In this document: positions 34,861 to 48,171 of the stretch, piece after piece
Numbering within the stretch: the stretch's first letter is position 1
Layout: every line of letters begins with the position of its first letter
Source: Boletus sp. NGJ
Taxonomy: Eukaryota; Basidiomycota; Agaricomycetes; Boletales; Boletaceae
NCBI GenBank assembly: GCA_019096195.1
Contig: JAGTXK010000076.1
Location: 62,001 to 126,000 of the forward strand
DNA length: 64,000 nt
Direction of reading: 5' to 3'
Program-made: the position numbers and the translations under genes
The notes under the pieces: model-generated
Told to the model about the DNA's origin: nothing
The model's input: the letters and a program-made list of their open reading frames with translations, nothing else
The model's database searches: none

Positions 34861-36047
34861 CAGTAAAAACAGGACTAACTGTCCAGTGCTGGACAGTACT
34901 GGACAGTAACATAGTGCTCATAGTGAGGGTCCAACTGGATAGTGGTTTGATAGTACTATGACAGTGTCTCATAGTCTGTTCATAGTGTGGCTATAGTCTG
35001 TCATAGTATTCTCAGTGTCTCATAGTATTCTCATAGTACTTTCATAGTGGCCATAGTATTTCCATAGTATCTCATAGTATTCTCATAGTGTCTCATAGTG
35101 TGGTCATAGTGATGCCATAGTATATATAGTGCTTCCATAGTGGCTTAGCAATTCTAATTCTCATTCTAATTCTAATCCAATTTCAAGCCAATTCTAATTT
35201 CAAATTCAATCAAATATTAATTCTACTAATTCTAATTCTAATTCTAATTCTAATTCTAATTCTAATCCCAGTCCCAGTCCCAATCCCAATTCAAATCTCA
35301 ATCCTAATGATTTACAAAGTAAAGTGTTGACTTCATGTAATGAGTAGAGAAGGATAAAATTAAGAAACAAGAGAGTGTGGGAAAGTTTTTGAAGTCTGGC
35401 TTGTTTATATAAGAATGGTGGCACAAACATTGGCAAACAATGTCCGCTTTTATAACACTGAGTATGGGAAAATGGACTTGAATATTTTTTGAATGTAGGT
35501 CTATACTTTTGGTACACTATGACTACCCTTTTACTACACTTTTGGTACACTTTTGGTACACTTTGTTTGCTGCACTGTACTACACTCTGCTACACTTTTG
35601 TTTGCTTTTTTTTACTACACTTTGTTTGCTACACTTTTGCTACATTTAGTGCGCATTTTTGCTACACTGTATTACACTCTTTCCTACACTTTTTGTACAA
35701 CATTTGACTACACCTTTGACTATACTTTTTGTATACTTTTGATTTAGGTTTAGATTTAGAATTAGCTTAAAATTACTACTATGACTATGACTACTATGGA
35801 TGTACTATAAATGCTATGAAATGCTATGGTATTATGACACTATAATATTATGAACACTATGAATACACTATGAATACTATGAATACACTTTCAATACTAT
35901 AACACTATGAACACTATGCACACTATGAATATACATACTATGGATACTATGAATACACTTTCAATACTATGATACTATGATTACTATGAGTTATCTATGA
36001 AACTACTATGGCACTATAAGCACTATGATGAAATCCTGTATTTACTG
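34861..36047 (-). mobile_element. R3: full-length R element in reverse orientation, 1187 bp
   Basis: Reads as the reverse complement of R2: CAGTAAAAACAGG at the left, then the CATAGT arm, the TTCTAA hexamer array, the unique core (TTATATAAG complement at about 35405), the GTACAC array, the ACTATGA arm and CCTGTATTTACTG at the right. It directly abuts the partial type C LTR on one side and, after two bases, the type A LTR at 36050 on the other. No clear target duplication. Confidence 0.85.
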
Positions 36048-36049
36048 AT

Positions 36050-36948
36050 TGTTATGCTGGGTAACAAGTGACACATTCCTGAGTACTCAACCACCTGGTT
36101 GATTACTGGACTAGCTGGACTTGAGGGGAAAATACCTCCCAAGGCCCAAGTTCCTCAGTATGGGGACCGACAGCTAGCTTTAACATAGAGCCTTCCTTGG
36201 GATTGGAGCCTTCTCTATGACCAATGGCAGAGTCTTGGATTTTGATGATGGTGGCATAGTCTGATGGAGGTGCAGACCTATTGTATGCAGTGGCCGGTGG
36301 CAGAGACCTAGGCTTATATGGTTGCTAGTGGCAGAGTTCTGGGCTTATGTATATGGGCAGACCTCTGTCTGCGTTGGTGTTGCTGTTGGCTAGGTACATG
36401 ACCAAACAGTAACAAGGCCACACAAGTGCAAAGTGGTGAGAAGGACGATCACGAGCACTGTGGTGATCACCTTCAGAGCAAGTGTAGGCTTCTAAAGTGG
36501 AACCGAGAGCTGGGTAGATTACATGGGAAGTTGTGTAGATCTAGGTTAGAGTTACATGAGGGGCGAATGCCCCTATATATAGGCCTTCCCAATCTAGGGC
36601 AGGCTTTGTAACATATATGGTAATAGTAGGTCGCAGACTGAGTATTACCATAAAGGATCTAGGCATCAGTCAAATGAAGAATTTGGAATACTGGGCTATG
36701 TACAAGAGAGTACAGCTGAGGAGGCAATGTCTATGATCAGATCAGAGGTGAAATGCATATATCAATGAAATGGAAATGAGGCTGTATCACAGCCAAGATG
36801 AGCATCACTTAGAAGGGGAGTTCCAGATGGGGCGATGCTTGTATAGGTGTTGTGGGGGAATCCCTGGTCATAGGAGTTGAAGAGGAGGTCATCCCATAGT
36901 CCAGGAGGGGGCAAAGGAAGAGAAAAAGATGTACCCCCTTCCATAACA
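36050..36948 (-). mobile_element. Solo LTR, type A (A2)
   Basis: 899 bp on the minus strand, TGTTATGGAAGG to CCCAGCATAACA, related to A1 and the E2 LTRs. It sits at the end of the gag remnant of E3. The base pairs flanking it do not match (GTTAC on the gag side, R3 on the other), so one flank has been replaced. Confidence 0.85.
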
Positions 36949-39286
36949 GTAACACTGATGCACTTCCAATAACTTCGTTGTCGGAGTCTTCTTTACTTTC
37001 CTTAACCACTTGTACTTTCTGTTCCTTAGGGCAGTTGTTGGCAAAGACTGAGCAGGTGGTAGTGGTGTGGCTGGGATGTCAGCAATGGAAGCAAAGTTTG
37101 TTTTTGAAACAGTGTTCTCATTCAGCAGGAGTCATCTTGGGAATAGAGATGGTGTTGACATCCATAGCGTTGGGGTCATGGGATTTGGTCAATGTGGGGG
37201 TGGAGAAGGAGTGGTACATGTGGGTAGAGGGCTTGTTATACCTCTTGGCAATTTTTTTGGTGCATTTCCACTGGACTTGGAAATGAATAGCTTTTGAATA
37301 CCATTTGTTGATGGTGGTGGGGACCATGTCCATAGACATGACACATCGCATGAGACCAGCAGGGATTTCAGCAGAGTAGTATCCAATCAGGATGTTGGGA
37401 TCCATAATCTTGGTGAGACAAGCGTTGTTCTGGAAATCGGAAGTATATTCCATCAATGTAGGGGAGTAGGTATTGTTGGTCTTCTTGACCATGCATTTTG
37501 TAGAGAGCCAGGCAATGTGTTAAGAACAAGAATTTCAAAGTACTGGAGTTGACTGAGAGTGTTGGGACTTGGCTTCACCTAATATGGTGTGCCCTTGCTC
37601 GAGTCCGATGTCCTGGATTTTGAGGATGTAGGAAGATCAGAGGTATGGACTTGACATGGTCAAACATCAAGTTGAGTGGAGATCAGAGTGAGTCATCAAG
37701 ACTTGGACAGAGGACAGGAGTGATGTTCAGAGTTGATATATATTTGAACTGAGTCTACAGGAGTTGTATCGAGGGTTTATATATGATTGGAATGAAGGTA
37801 TTAGTAATAGGGTTCATAAGATATGATGAGTAATGGAACGGAGTTGGTACCTTGCCAGAGCAGTGCTCTTAAGCGAGACAGACACTGGATCGGAGGTATG
37901 AACAGAGTGAGACTAGGGCGGATGAGGAAGCATAGGTATACACAAATGAAGAGATGAGATTACTATAATGTAGGATATACAAGTTCGAGGGCACAGAAGC
38001 GTGTTCCAAGGGAGAATGTGCTGGAGTTGTGGGTGGAAGTCCAGAGTTGGACTTGTTAGATTTATACGAGATATGACACAATGGCATTGCCTGTGGTGTC
38101 ACAGTGTTTAAATGCCTTCTTGAAGGCAGTGATGAAGTCAGTGAAGCTACCAAGATTCACTCCAGTAGTGGAGATGGCTTTTTATTGGAAGGTGTTTGCC
38201 CAGGTAAGAGCAGATCCTTTAGACATATAAGACAAAGCGAAGACGATTTGCTTGTCTCATTGTCATAGACTTTAATGTTAACATGAAGATAGAGTTGGAT
38301 GGTGTTTAGCCACTGCATGGAAGTGTCATGGGATCCAGTGAAGGGTTCAGGGGCAGCAATGCGAAGTTCAGTTGGTTTGACAGCAGTCATATTAGCAGCA
38401 GGTGGTGGTGGTAGTAAGAACAAAGGGGTGGCTGTCACTGGCATTGGGAACAGGGGTGTGGAGTTCTGTGGAATATGGAGTCCTAAAGCAAAATGTTGCA
38501 ACAGGTCAAAGGCATCGTCCTGTTGTTGTTGGGACAGGAGGTCAAGGTTACTGAGAGTGTCGTCCTCGTTAGTGTTGGAGTATTCTGTGTCAGGTGATGT
38601 AGGCAAAGTAGTGCACCACCAACTAGGGTCAAGGGCAGGTCATTAATAAGCTATTGTGGAGGATTATGCAATGGTAACCTCGAAGATCAAGTAGAACCTT
38701 TTGTTATGACAGACTTGGGTAGAGGCAGTTGTAGACTTGAAAGGTGATGCACACCAACTAGGTGATGTGGACAAGGGACAGATGGTGTTAAGGACTGCCA
38801 GAGATGCAGATGCAAAGGGTCTTCCTTCACAGAGATTGAGGACTATGAAGAGCCTCACAAGGATGAGTAGCTGGAGTAGCTACTGGAGTTCACATGGTTA
38901 AAAGGACAAGTGTCCGGTCAAGAGTAGGACAAGAACTCATAGAGATCCTGGAGACAATGTGAGAGTAGATTCAAGTAGGTTCTACTTAGCAGACATTGTA
39001 TTTAGGGTCGGATTTATATATGTAAGGCATAGAAGCCTTCGAGTTGCAATGGGAAAGGATGAGTAAGATATAGAAGCTGGTGGAATTCTGTGGAAGCGAA
39101 GGTGGAGATGAAAGGGATTCTGTGTGAGTTATAAAAGTATAGTAATCGGCCGGTAGGGCCAAGGGGAACTGGTAGACATGTCAACAGAGGCCTAGACTAG
39201 TTGATGTATGGTCTGATGAGCAGAGACAGCAAAGAGGATGAAGGAAAAAATGAAAGAAAAAATGAACATAGTGGTGAATTGTAACA
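36949..39286 (-). mobile_element. E3: Ty3/gypsy fossil, 5' LTR plus gag only, minus strand
   Basis: From right to left: 5' LTR of type C (38702-39286, 585 bp, TGTTACAATT to GTCATAACA), then a gag region (about 38606 down to 36960). The gag includes a capsid-like part (MQWLNTIQLYLHV; KPTELRIAAPEPFTGSHDTS) and a zinc knuckle (CFHCRHPGHTTTTC near 37080). Solo LTR B2 is nested in gag. Pol is missing here; E1, which has pol but no gag and the same LTR type, lies in opposite orientation beyond A2 and R3. Broken, with at least one large loss and a few coding breaks. Confidence 0.8.
37518..38078 (-). mobile_element. Solo LTR, type B (B2), nested in E3
   Basis: 561 bp, TGTCATATCTCG to TTCTTAACA on the minus strand, flanked on the plus strand by the perfect 5-bp repeat CAATG (37513-37517 and 38079-38083). 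It is homologous to B1 in E1. Confidence 0.92.
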
Positions 39287-39830
39287 TAGGGGTTGAAGGG
39301 TGTTGCTGGCCCAAGCTCATCAGGCTTACTCACCATCCAATCTTTACACAAGCTATCCATCAAACACAGGTGGTGTACTCCATTTCCGACCCAATGGATT
39401 CCTCACTTCCTCGTCAATTTCAATCTCCAGGTAACCGAATATGTAAAACTCACCCTTATCCCTCTCCCACTTCTCATGGTCCTTACATACACTGGATCCA
39501 ACAAATGGATCAAAGAGCAGAACTCACTGGATGATGGTATGAATTTGCTGCTCTGTCACCCATCTAATTGGAAGGGCACACTCTCTGGCTCTGCAATCAG
39601 GACTCGGATTCAGACACAAGGACATCTCCAGTGCTATCCGGGTCAGAGGTCACTTGCCTGATTGTTGGCATCAGTTCCATCTAGGCTAAAGGAGGCCATC
39701 ATCACTGACATCGCATCAATATCCCAGGTAGCTCATCTTAAGGAATGGTACATGTACCAGGGCTTCGAACAGACCACCTTGAATAGGTTTAACTATGCAT
39801 CTTGTGATCTATTCAATGGTTCATCAATAC
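39287..39830 (+). repeat. Left flank of E2: unrecognised gene-like fragment and segmental repeat copy 2
   Basis: A frame at 39293-39661 reads MKGVAGPSSSGLLTIQSLHK and later WIKEQNSLDDGMNLLLCHP; intron-like GTAACC and GTAGCT sites are present, so it may be a decayed spliced gene of unknown family. The last 60 bp (CCACCTTGAATAGG onward) match copy 1 at 24190 and continue beyond E2 at 48017. Confidence 0.45.
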
Positions 39831-40746
39831 TGTTATGGTTATGGAAAGGGGTATACCTTTTTCCCTTCCTTTGCGCCCTCCTAGACTCTGAGATGACCTA
39901 CTCTTTGACTCCTATAACTTAGGATTCCCCTGGGATTTCCCCAGGACACCCACACAAGCATCGCCTCGTCCAGAACTCCCCTTCTAGGTGATGCATCACT
40001 ATGGCTGTGACACAGCCCTCTATTTCACCTATATGTATTTCACCTCTGATTCAATCACAGACATTGCCTCCTCAGCTATATTCTCTCATACATAGCCTAG
40101 TATTCCATTTCCTCATTTGTCTGATGCCTTTAATCTCCTTTTATAGTAATATTTGATCCACAATCTCATATTACTATATACGATGAGAAGCCTGCCCTAG
40201 ATTGGAAAGGCCTATATATACAGGCATACACCCTTCATGTAGCCCTTAACCTTGATCTACACTTCTTACTGTGTAATCAACTCAATTCTTGGTTCCACAT
40301 CATTTTAGGGTCTGTGCCCACTCTGGAAGTGACAACACTCATGCTTGTGATACTTCTTCTCATCACTTCACACTTGTGTGGCTTTCTCACTACCTGTTCG
40401 CACGCTTAACCAGTGATGACATCTATGCAGACAGGGTTCTGCTCAGGAAAGGTTGTTCGCACATCTAACCAATGGTAATACCAACACAGGCCTCTACAAG
40501 AAGGGTTTCCTTGTAGAATAATAGGACAACAGGCATCACTATCCTTAAAGTCCAAGACTCCGCCATTGGTCATAGAAACATCCCTCAGTCTCTCTAGAGG
40601 AGGAGACACTACATAAAGCTAGCTGTCAGTCCCCATGCCTAGGGAACTCGTGCCTAGGGAGCCAGTTGCTCAAGTCCAGCTATTCTGGTAATCAACCTCT
40701 GTTGATTACACAGTAATGTGTCACCCATTTACAAGTGGTCATAACA
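39831..40746 (+). mobile_element. 5' LTR of E2 (type A)
   Basis: 916 bp, TGTTATGGTTATGG to GTCATAACA. A TATATATA stretch lies near 40213. The middle part (about 39970-40428) appears identical to the 3' LTR, while both outer parts are clearly diverged. Confidence 0.9.
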
Positions 40747-43700
40747 AAAGATCAAGGTTATAAATTGTTGCGACTATCTAGTCCAACACTCCCACCTCTA
40801 TTTAAGGGAATAGACCTACCTATCAGAGGATAGGCCCTCGCTCTATGCACTATGCAGAATCAACCTCTCTCAGCTCTTACAAAGCCAAGAACAAGAAGAA
40901 GAAGCTATATCAACATGGGTTTCTACTCCTATCTCCAAAACGTCTTCATGAAGGATCTCCAGGTCATCCTCCCATTACAATGACCTTCCTTCCCATGCAT
41001 TTCCAGATCCACCCAGACGACCAGATTTTCCAGGTGGTCTCCACTCTTAAACCACAACCCCATTGGCAGATCCTATCCCTCTGCTGGTATTTTAACTGGT
41101 TCCCATCAGCATAGACTTCCCAGATTTGCTCTTCAACTGAAGCAGAACATCTAGTCCAGATTCCGATCTAGGAAATCCGCCACTAAATGAAGACTTAGAC
41201 AATGAAGACATGGTTGAAATTAAGGTCACACTGCCTGAGGAGTTCTCCAGCAAGACCAATGATGCCAAGAGATGGCTTATGGCAATGGAAGGATACTTCC
41301 ATCTCAGAGGCACAGATAAATTCACAGAGAAAGCCAAAAGGCTCATTCTGCTGAATCAAATGCCGAAGGGAAGAGGAAAAGCATTTGCAGAAGCCTGGTT
41401 GACCAGGCTACTCAACAACACTGTGCCACACACAGACAAATCCTATAATGAAATCAAAAAAGCCTTCACCCTCACCTTCACCCCCCACAACACCAGTAAC
41501 CTAGCCATGGCAGAACTCAGATCCCTCTGACAAGATAAGAGGGACCCGAAGGAATTTGACAAGTTCATTTCCCAATTCTCCCTACTAGTGGTCCACTCTG
41601 AATTACAAGAATTTCATTCCATCTTAGAATTCTTCCTCAGAGACATTGATCTGAACATAGCTAGGCAACTAGTCAACAGTAAAACCTTCCAAAAAGGCCA
41701 AGAAAATGGAAGAAGTTTACAAAGTGGCCACTAACATCCACAAGGCATGGCAATGGATCAAAGGGATATAGAAAGGACCCTTCACATCCTTCGAAAGAGG
41801 AGGAAGAGGAAACCACCACAACTCCAATGCTATGGACATGGACCGAATCACCCTATCTTTTATTGAATGTGCCAAGCAGATGAGAGAACACAGATGCTTC
41901 ATCTGCAACAATATTGGGTGCAATACCAGGAAACATCCAGGGTACAAACCAAGGAAAAGGGAGGAATATAGAAAACCTCAAGAAATGCACACCCAAGTCA
42001 TCACTACCAGAGAAATGCCACAGGATCCCCTCAACAAATATCTGGCAGAAATCTCCAGGAACAATGGACGAGACAAAGTTCTTAGAATACTCAAAACACC
42101 CTTTGACACAGGGCTTGACGAGCATGGCCTCGCTCTGGAATGAGCAGAGAAAGATGCTGCAATAGAATGTAAAGAGAACATTAACTCTCTTGCTCTTAAA
42201 CCCACTATGCAAATCCCCACTGATACTTCTGTTAAAGTGTCTTTTTAGGTGGAGGAGATGAACCAACATCACCTTTCTCCTATATGATTGCCCCTGTATT
42301 TATATCCAGATCAAGAAGTAATTCTATTCACATTCCTCTCTCAATCTGAAAACAGAATGGCAAAATTGTTGGAACAAATGCTTTGATCAACAGCGGAGCA
42401 ACCAGATGCTTCATCTCTCGACAGGTGGTCAAGAAGATGAGATTGCCTACATGGAAGCTGGACATCCCAGTCTGAGCTTGGAACATCAATGGAACCGAAA
42501 ACCAGTCAGAGACCATCAAGGAAAAAACCAACATCATGTTGGACTACAGAGGCATACGAGAAAGGTGGGATCTCTATGTCCTCAACTGTGGCAAGGACAA
42601 AGTCATCTTAGAACTTCCATGGCTCAGGGCAGTGAACCCTGACATCAACTGGATGGAAGGGCAGGTAATCATAGTGCTGTCTTCCTACCGATGGACCAGG
42701 GAGATCCACCAGAAACACTGGAACAGCGATATCTACTATAATATCTGGAACATAATGAAGAAGAGTACGTGCAGGATGGACTCTATGAAATCTTTTGTCA
42801 TTAGACACCCTTATAATGGGCTAAGTTCTTCAACGCACATGGGGATGTACTAGAGTTCGTTATTAAAAGAGCCACTCTGTCTACCGAGATCGCCCAACAG
42901 GCACCAAAAACTAAGATCGCATTACCAGATGTGTTCAAAGAAGACAATCACTAAACTACCCCCCTCTCAATCATATGATCATGCAATTGAACTCAGGGAC
43001 TCATTTGTCCCAAAATGAGCAAAGGCATATCCCTTAAACCCACTGAAACAACAGGCATGCAAGGAATTTATCAACAAACATCTCAAAACTGGAAAGATTT
43101 CCCCATTGAAATCTCCTTAAGCAGCCTCTTTCTTCTTCGTACAGAGGAAAGATGGAAAACTCCACCCCTGTCAAGACTACTGATATCTCAACAGTCATAC
43201 AATCAAAAATGCCTACCCTCTTCCCTTAATTTCCGATCTATTGGATAAATTAAAGGGGTCATCAATTTTCACCAAATTCGATGTATGGTGGGGCTACAAC
43301 AATGTATTGATCAAACCTAAAGATCAGTGGAAGGCAGCCTTCCTTACCCCATTTGGGCTCTTTGAACCAAATGTGATGTTCTTCAGAATGTGTAATTCCC
43401 CAGCAACATTCCAAGCCTTTATGGGCAATCTCTTTGAAGATTATATTGTGAAGGGGTGGTTAGTGATTTACATGGACGATCTGTTGATACACTCTTCAGA
43501 TCCAGCAATCCATGATGAAAGGACACAGAAGATCCTAGAACACTTCCAACAGCATGAAATGTACCTCAAACTGGAGAAGTGCACCTTTTTGGCTGAAGAA
43601 GTCGAGTATCTCAGAATGATTATAGGAAAGGACGGCATCCAGATGGACCTGGTCAAACTCAATGCAATCAAACAATGGACCCCCTGGTGAATGTGAAGGA

Positions 43701-45799
43701 TGTCCAGTCCTTCATCGGGTTCTGCAACTTCTATAGAAAATTCATCCCCTCTTTCTCTAACATCACTCATCCACTGTTGGACCTTACAAAACAGAAGACA
43801 CCATAGTCATGGGGAGAATCCCAAGAAAAGTCATTCAGAACCCTTTAATCAGCATTCACAAGAAAACCTGTCCTTGCCTTTCCTGATACATCGAAACCCT
43901 TCATCCTTATGACCAACACCTCCCTCACAGTATCTGAAGCAGTACTCATGTAGAAGAACATGAATGGAGATTTACAGCCATGTGGCTATCTCTCCCAGAC
44001 CTTCTCTCCAGCAGAGAGAAACTACAACATATATGACAGGGAATTACTGGTTGTCATACAGGGGTTGGAGGAATGGCAACAATATCTCCTAGGGTTGCCC
44101 CATCCTGTGATGGTATTGACCAATCACAAAAACCTCACCTACTTCAAGGAACCAAGAAAACTGTCAAGGAGACAGCCCAGATGGCTCTTGTTCCTTCAAG
44201 ACTTTGACATGGAAAATCAGGCTCTCCCTGGCATGAAAATGGCACTAGCTGATGCACTATCTCGACGCGATGAGATAGATACATCCCAAGGATAATGAAG
44301 ACGTCCCAGATGCTCCTGTCAAATGCTTTCAATCACCAAGTCAGACAGATTGATCTTAACCTCACAGAAAAGATCAAAAAGTCTTTCCCATCCGACTCTC
44401 TGGTAATCAAAGCACTGGATGGTATAGCAAATTCTGTACCACTCTTCACCAGATCCTCAGCTACCGACTAGAACTATGATAATGGCAAACTCTATTTCCA
44501 GGAATGATTTATATATTTCTAAACCCACATGGAAAGACCTAGTCACCTCTCTCCATAACTCCCCTGGAGAAAGCCATGGTGGACACCTTTGCACCCTAGC
44601 CCTTCTCACTAAGAAATATTGGTGGCCAGGTCTCTCTACATTCGGTCAGAAATTCATTTCTGGATATGCAGTTTGCCAGGCCAACAAGGTCCAGACTCAC
44701 CCTATGGTTCCCCTGGTCAACCCATTAGCCTTCAAAGAATGCCGCCCATTCCAAAATCTCTTGGTGGATTTAATCACTGACCTACCCCCGGTGGGGGGAT
44801 TTGATTCTGTCATGGTCGTGGTCAACCATGGTCTTAGTAAGGGGGTAATTCTCACCCCTTGCACAAAAATGGTAGACATGGCTGGTATAAGCCCATCTTT
44901 TCTTCAAAAAGGTTTTCCTACAGTATGGTTTACATGACAAACTGGTCTCAGATCATGGTTCCCAATTTGCATCCACCTTCACTCAAGAGCTTGCACGACT
45001 TCTTCTGAACTATAATGTTGCTCTCTCCATGGCCTATCACCCACAAACAGATGGCGAAATGGAATGATACAACCAGAAGCTAGAAACCTACCTTCGGATA
45101 TTCTACGATGGCCAACCATAGAAGTGGTTGGAATTACTATCTATGATGGAGTTCACCCATAACTCCATAGCCCCACTCAGTAACTGGAAGGTCACCCTTC
45201 TCCCTAATTCTAGGATACGAACCCAGAGCCTACCTCCCTATTGGAAAGACTTTCCTGCCAGCACTAGAGGATAAAACTTTTGTTCCTAGAAAAAGCCGGA
45301 GCCACCCACAAACTGATATAAATCAAAATGAAGGAGAGGATCCACTCTCACTTCAAACCATGGAAACTTGGAGATAGGGTATGGCTGGAAGCCAAGAACC
45401 TGAAACTTCAAGTCCCATCCAGGAAGCTATCCCCAAAATGTACCGGACCATTTGAAATTGTTCAAGTGGTATCCTTTGTAGCATTCCAACTCAAGTTGCT
45501 GAAACAGTGGAAGATCCAATGATGTGTTCCATGCCTCCCTACTTTCCCATATCGGGAAACCATGGAACATGGTCCCAATTTCACACAATCACCACTGGAA
45601 ACTAATTAGAACAGAAGAGGAGTACGAAGTGGACAGCATCATAAACCATTGGGGAAAACCAGGATGAAGGCAGTACCTCACCCACTGGAAAGGGTACTCT
45701 GCAGCAGAATGAACTTGGGAGCTAGAAACCAATCTGGGAAACACCAAGAAGGTGCTCATAGAGTATAAAAAGTGACTAAAACTCTGAGAGGCATCAACA

Positions 45800-47080
45800 T
45801 GCCCAGGGATAACACCTTCATATTCATACTCCTAGCTTGCATATCTGCTGCCCTTACCCAAGCCCACCTTCAGAAACAATATCCCGACCTTTGATATCCT
45901 CAAGCACATTGGACAACACTCTTGCTTCTGCAAGATCAACTACTGCCCATACCAGACCAATTGGGAGATGGCAATCGTCCCCCTCTCTGAACACCTTACT
46001 CGACTCTCCTCCATCCATCGTCGAAACCTTTATGCCACCATTCTTGACAACCCCGTCACACATTCAAGCCCTCCAATCCATCCCCTTCTTTACCTGCGAT
46101 GATTCCCTCATTCAGCTCGTTGCCCTTTATAAATCCTACTCCACACTTCGATCCCTTCTCACCAGGACCACTGGGAACTCAGCAAGTTCCCATGTCTTCA
46201 ACGCCCAGCTGACTGCTAAAGAAGAAAGAGCCATGGAAAGTGTCGTTGAGATCGTGAACTTATTCTTGACCTTCTCTTCATTGAGGGATTCAACTACTCC
46301 CTCACCCTTTTATCCATCAACAACCTGTGATCACCTCCTCCACACCACCCTACTCTCCCTCTCAGAAGAGAAAAGTCACCTTTTCTTTGCTTCCTCATCA
46401 ACCACCATGCCCTCCTACCCCATTCCACTTTGATGAATCTCTTTCATTACAGAGTCACCCCAGGAGAACGTCAATGGAGTCAGAAGCATTAACGGAGTTG
46501 ATAAAAACTCTCCAGAGACACAGAGAGCCAAGTCCTCTGATGACACCATTGTTTGCCTCCCCTTCCTCCATGACCTCCAACACCTCCACCCAAGGGACCC
46601 CCTCAGTACCAGTCCTCCCCCAGCCTGCCCTCTCGCTCCAATGCCAGAGGCCTTTTCCACACACTGGGGGACACTATACACAAGGAGCCCTCTCTTCTTC
46701 CTCTGTTCCCATTCCTGGAGCCACTGCAGGCACCTCTCCTCCCAACCATTCTGACTCAATGGCTGGTAATTCCCATCCCCTGTCCAGCACCCGCTTGAGT
46801 CATCACCATCGAGCTCCTGTCTCCAGCCTCCACTGCCTTGAATGTGGACATCAAGGTCACCTTCAGCCAGCCTGCCCCCACTACCAATGCCCCTACTATC
46901 AGGTGGTTGCCCCCAACCATCCACAGTATGCTTGCCCAAAAAGAACCTGCACCTACTGTGGAGAGCGAGGACATGGCTACCAGATCTGTTCCAGCCAAGA
47001 AGTCTTTGACAACTCATGGGACCTCACCAACTATGAGGAGAATGAGGGAGATAGAAGTTCTTGAGATGGAACTTCAAGAC
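45800..47080 (+). other. Third ORF region of E2 (CCHC-like), fossil
   Basis: Downstream of the chromodomain. Two overlapping frames (45837-46433 and 46327-47064) are rich in Ser, Thr and Pro. The distal one ends with three cysteine/histidine clusters: CLECGHQGHLQPAC, CPYYQVVAPNHPQYAC and CTYCGERGHGYQIC, the first and third of the CX2CX4HX4C zinc-knuckle form. The region lies just before the 3' LTR. Its homologue in E1 is in the same place. Function unknown. Confidence 0.65.
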
Positions 47081-47094
47081 TACAAAGGGGGTAA

Positions 47095-48011
47095 TGTTAT
47101 GGTTATGGAAAGGGGTATACCTTTTTCCCTTCCTTCACGCCCCCCCCAGACTTTGGGATGACCTACTCTTCGACTCCTACAACTCAGAATTCCCCTGGAA
47201 TTCCCCCACAACACCCACACAAGCATTGCCTCATCCAGAACTCCCCTTCTAGGTGATGCATCACTATGGCTGTGACACAGCCCTCTATTTCACCTATATG
47301 TATTTCACCTCTGATTCAATCACAGACATTGCCTCCTCAGCTATATTCTCTCATACATAGCCTAGTATTCCATTTCCTCATTTGTCTGATGCCTTTAATC
47401 TCCTTTTATAGTAATATTTGATCCACAATCTCATATTACTATATACGATGAGAAGCCTGCCCTAGATTGGAAAGGCCTATATATACAGGCATACACCCTT
47501 CATGTAGCCCTTAACCTTGATCTACACTTCTTACTGTGTAATCAACTCAATTCTTGGTTCCACATCATTTTAGGGTCTGTGCCCACTCTGGAAGTGACAA
47601 CACTCATGCTTGTGATACTTCTTCTCATCACTTCACACTTGTGTGGCTTTCTCACTACCTGTTCGCACGCTTAACCAGTGATGACATCTATGCGACAGGG
47701 TTCTGCTCGGGAAAGGTTGTTCGCACATCTAACCAACGCCAACACCAACACAGGCCTCTACAAGAAGGGTTTCCTTGTAGAATGATAGGACAACAGGCAT
47801 CACTATCCTCAAAGTCCAAGACTCCGCCATTGGTCATAGGGACATCCCTCACTCTCTCTAGAGGAGGAGACTCTACGTAAAGCTAGCTGTCAGTCCCCAT
47901 GCCTAGGGAACTCGGGCCTAGGGGAGCCAGTTGCTCAAGTCCAGCTAGTCCGGTAATCAACCGCGGTCGATTACGCGGTAACGTGTCACCCAGTTACGAG
48001 TGGTCATAACA
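47095..48011 (+). mobile_element. 3' LTR of E2 (type A)
   Basis: 917 bp, same ends as the 5' LTR. It keeps more CpG near its end than the 5' copy. Followed by the target duplication AATAC. Confidence 0.9.
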
Positions 48012-48171
48012 AATACTTTGAGCGGATTCTCTGCATTCACTTCACTTCACCTGCACCTCCAATGGCTCACTTGGATGTCCAACAGCTCGCTTGCACAGCG
48101 CTACCTTCATGCACTGATCGTCCAGAGGCTCCCATGTCTTCAACCACACCCTCGACCTCATTCCTGTGCAT

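Larger units (their letters stand above)
39831..48011 (+). mobile_element. E2: Ty3/gypsy chromovirus with both LTRs, broken
   Basis: An 8.2-kb fossil with 5' LTR 39831-40746 and 3' LTR 47095-48011, flanked by the 5-bp target duplication AATAC (39826-39830 and 48012-48016). Internal parts: gag (about 41205-41950, capsid-like LTRLLNNTVPHTDKSYNEIK), protease region (about 42290-42690), RT (about 42960-43690, with the VIYMDDLL site), RNase H (about 43700-44300), integrase (about 44480-45270), chromodomain (about 45610-45770) and a third ORF region (about 45790-47080). Structure is complete end to end, but the coding parts carry about ten or more breaks. The LTRs differ by only a few percent overall and unevenly, so the element is of moderate age. 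Confidence 0.92.

Noticed and set aside
36050-48011. LTR A2 and the E2 LTRs as the two ends of one larger element
   Set aside because: A2 is in opposite orientation and E2 has its own matching LTR pair and target duplication.
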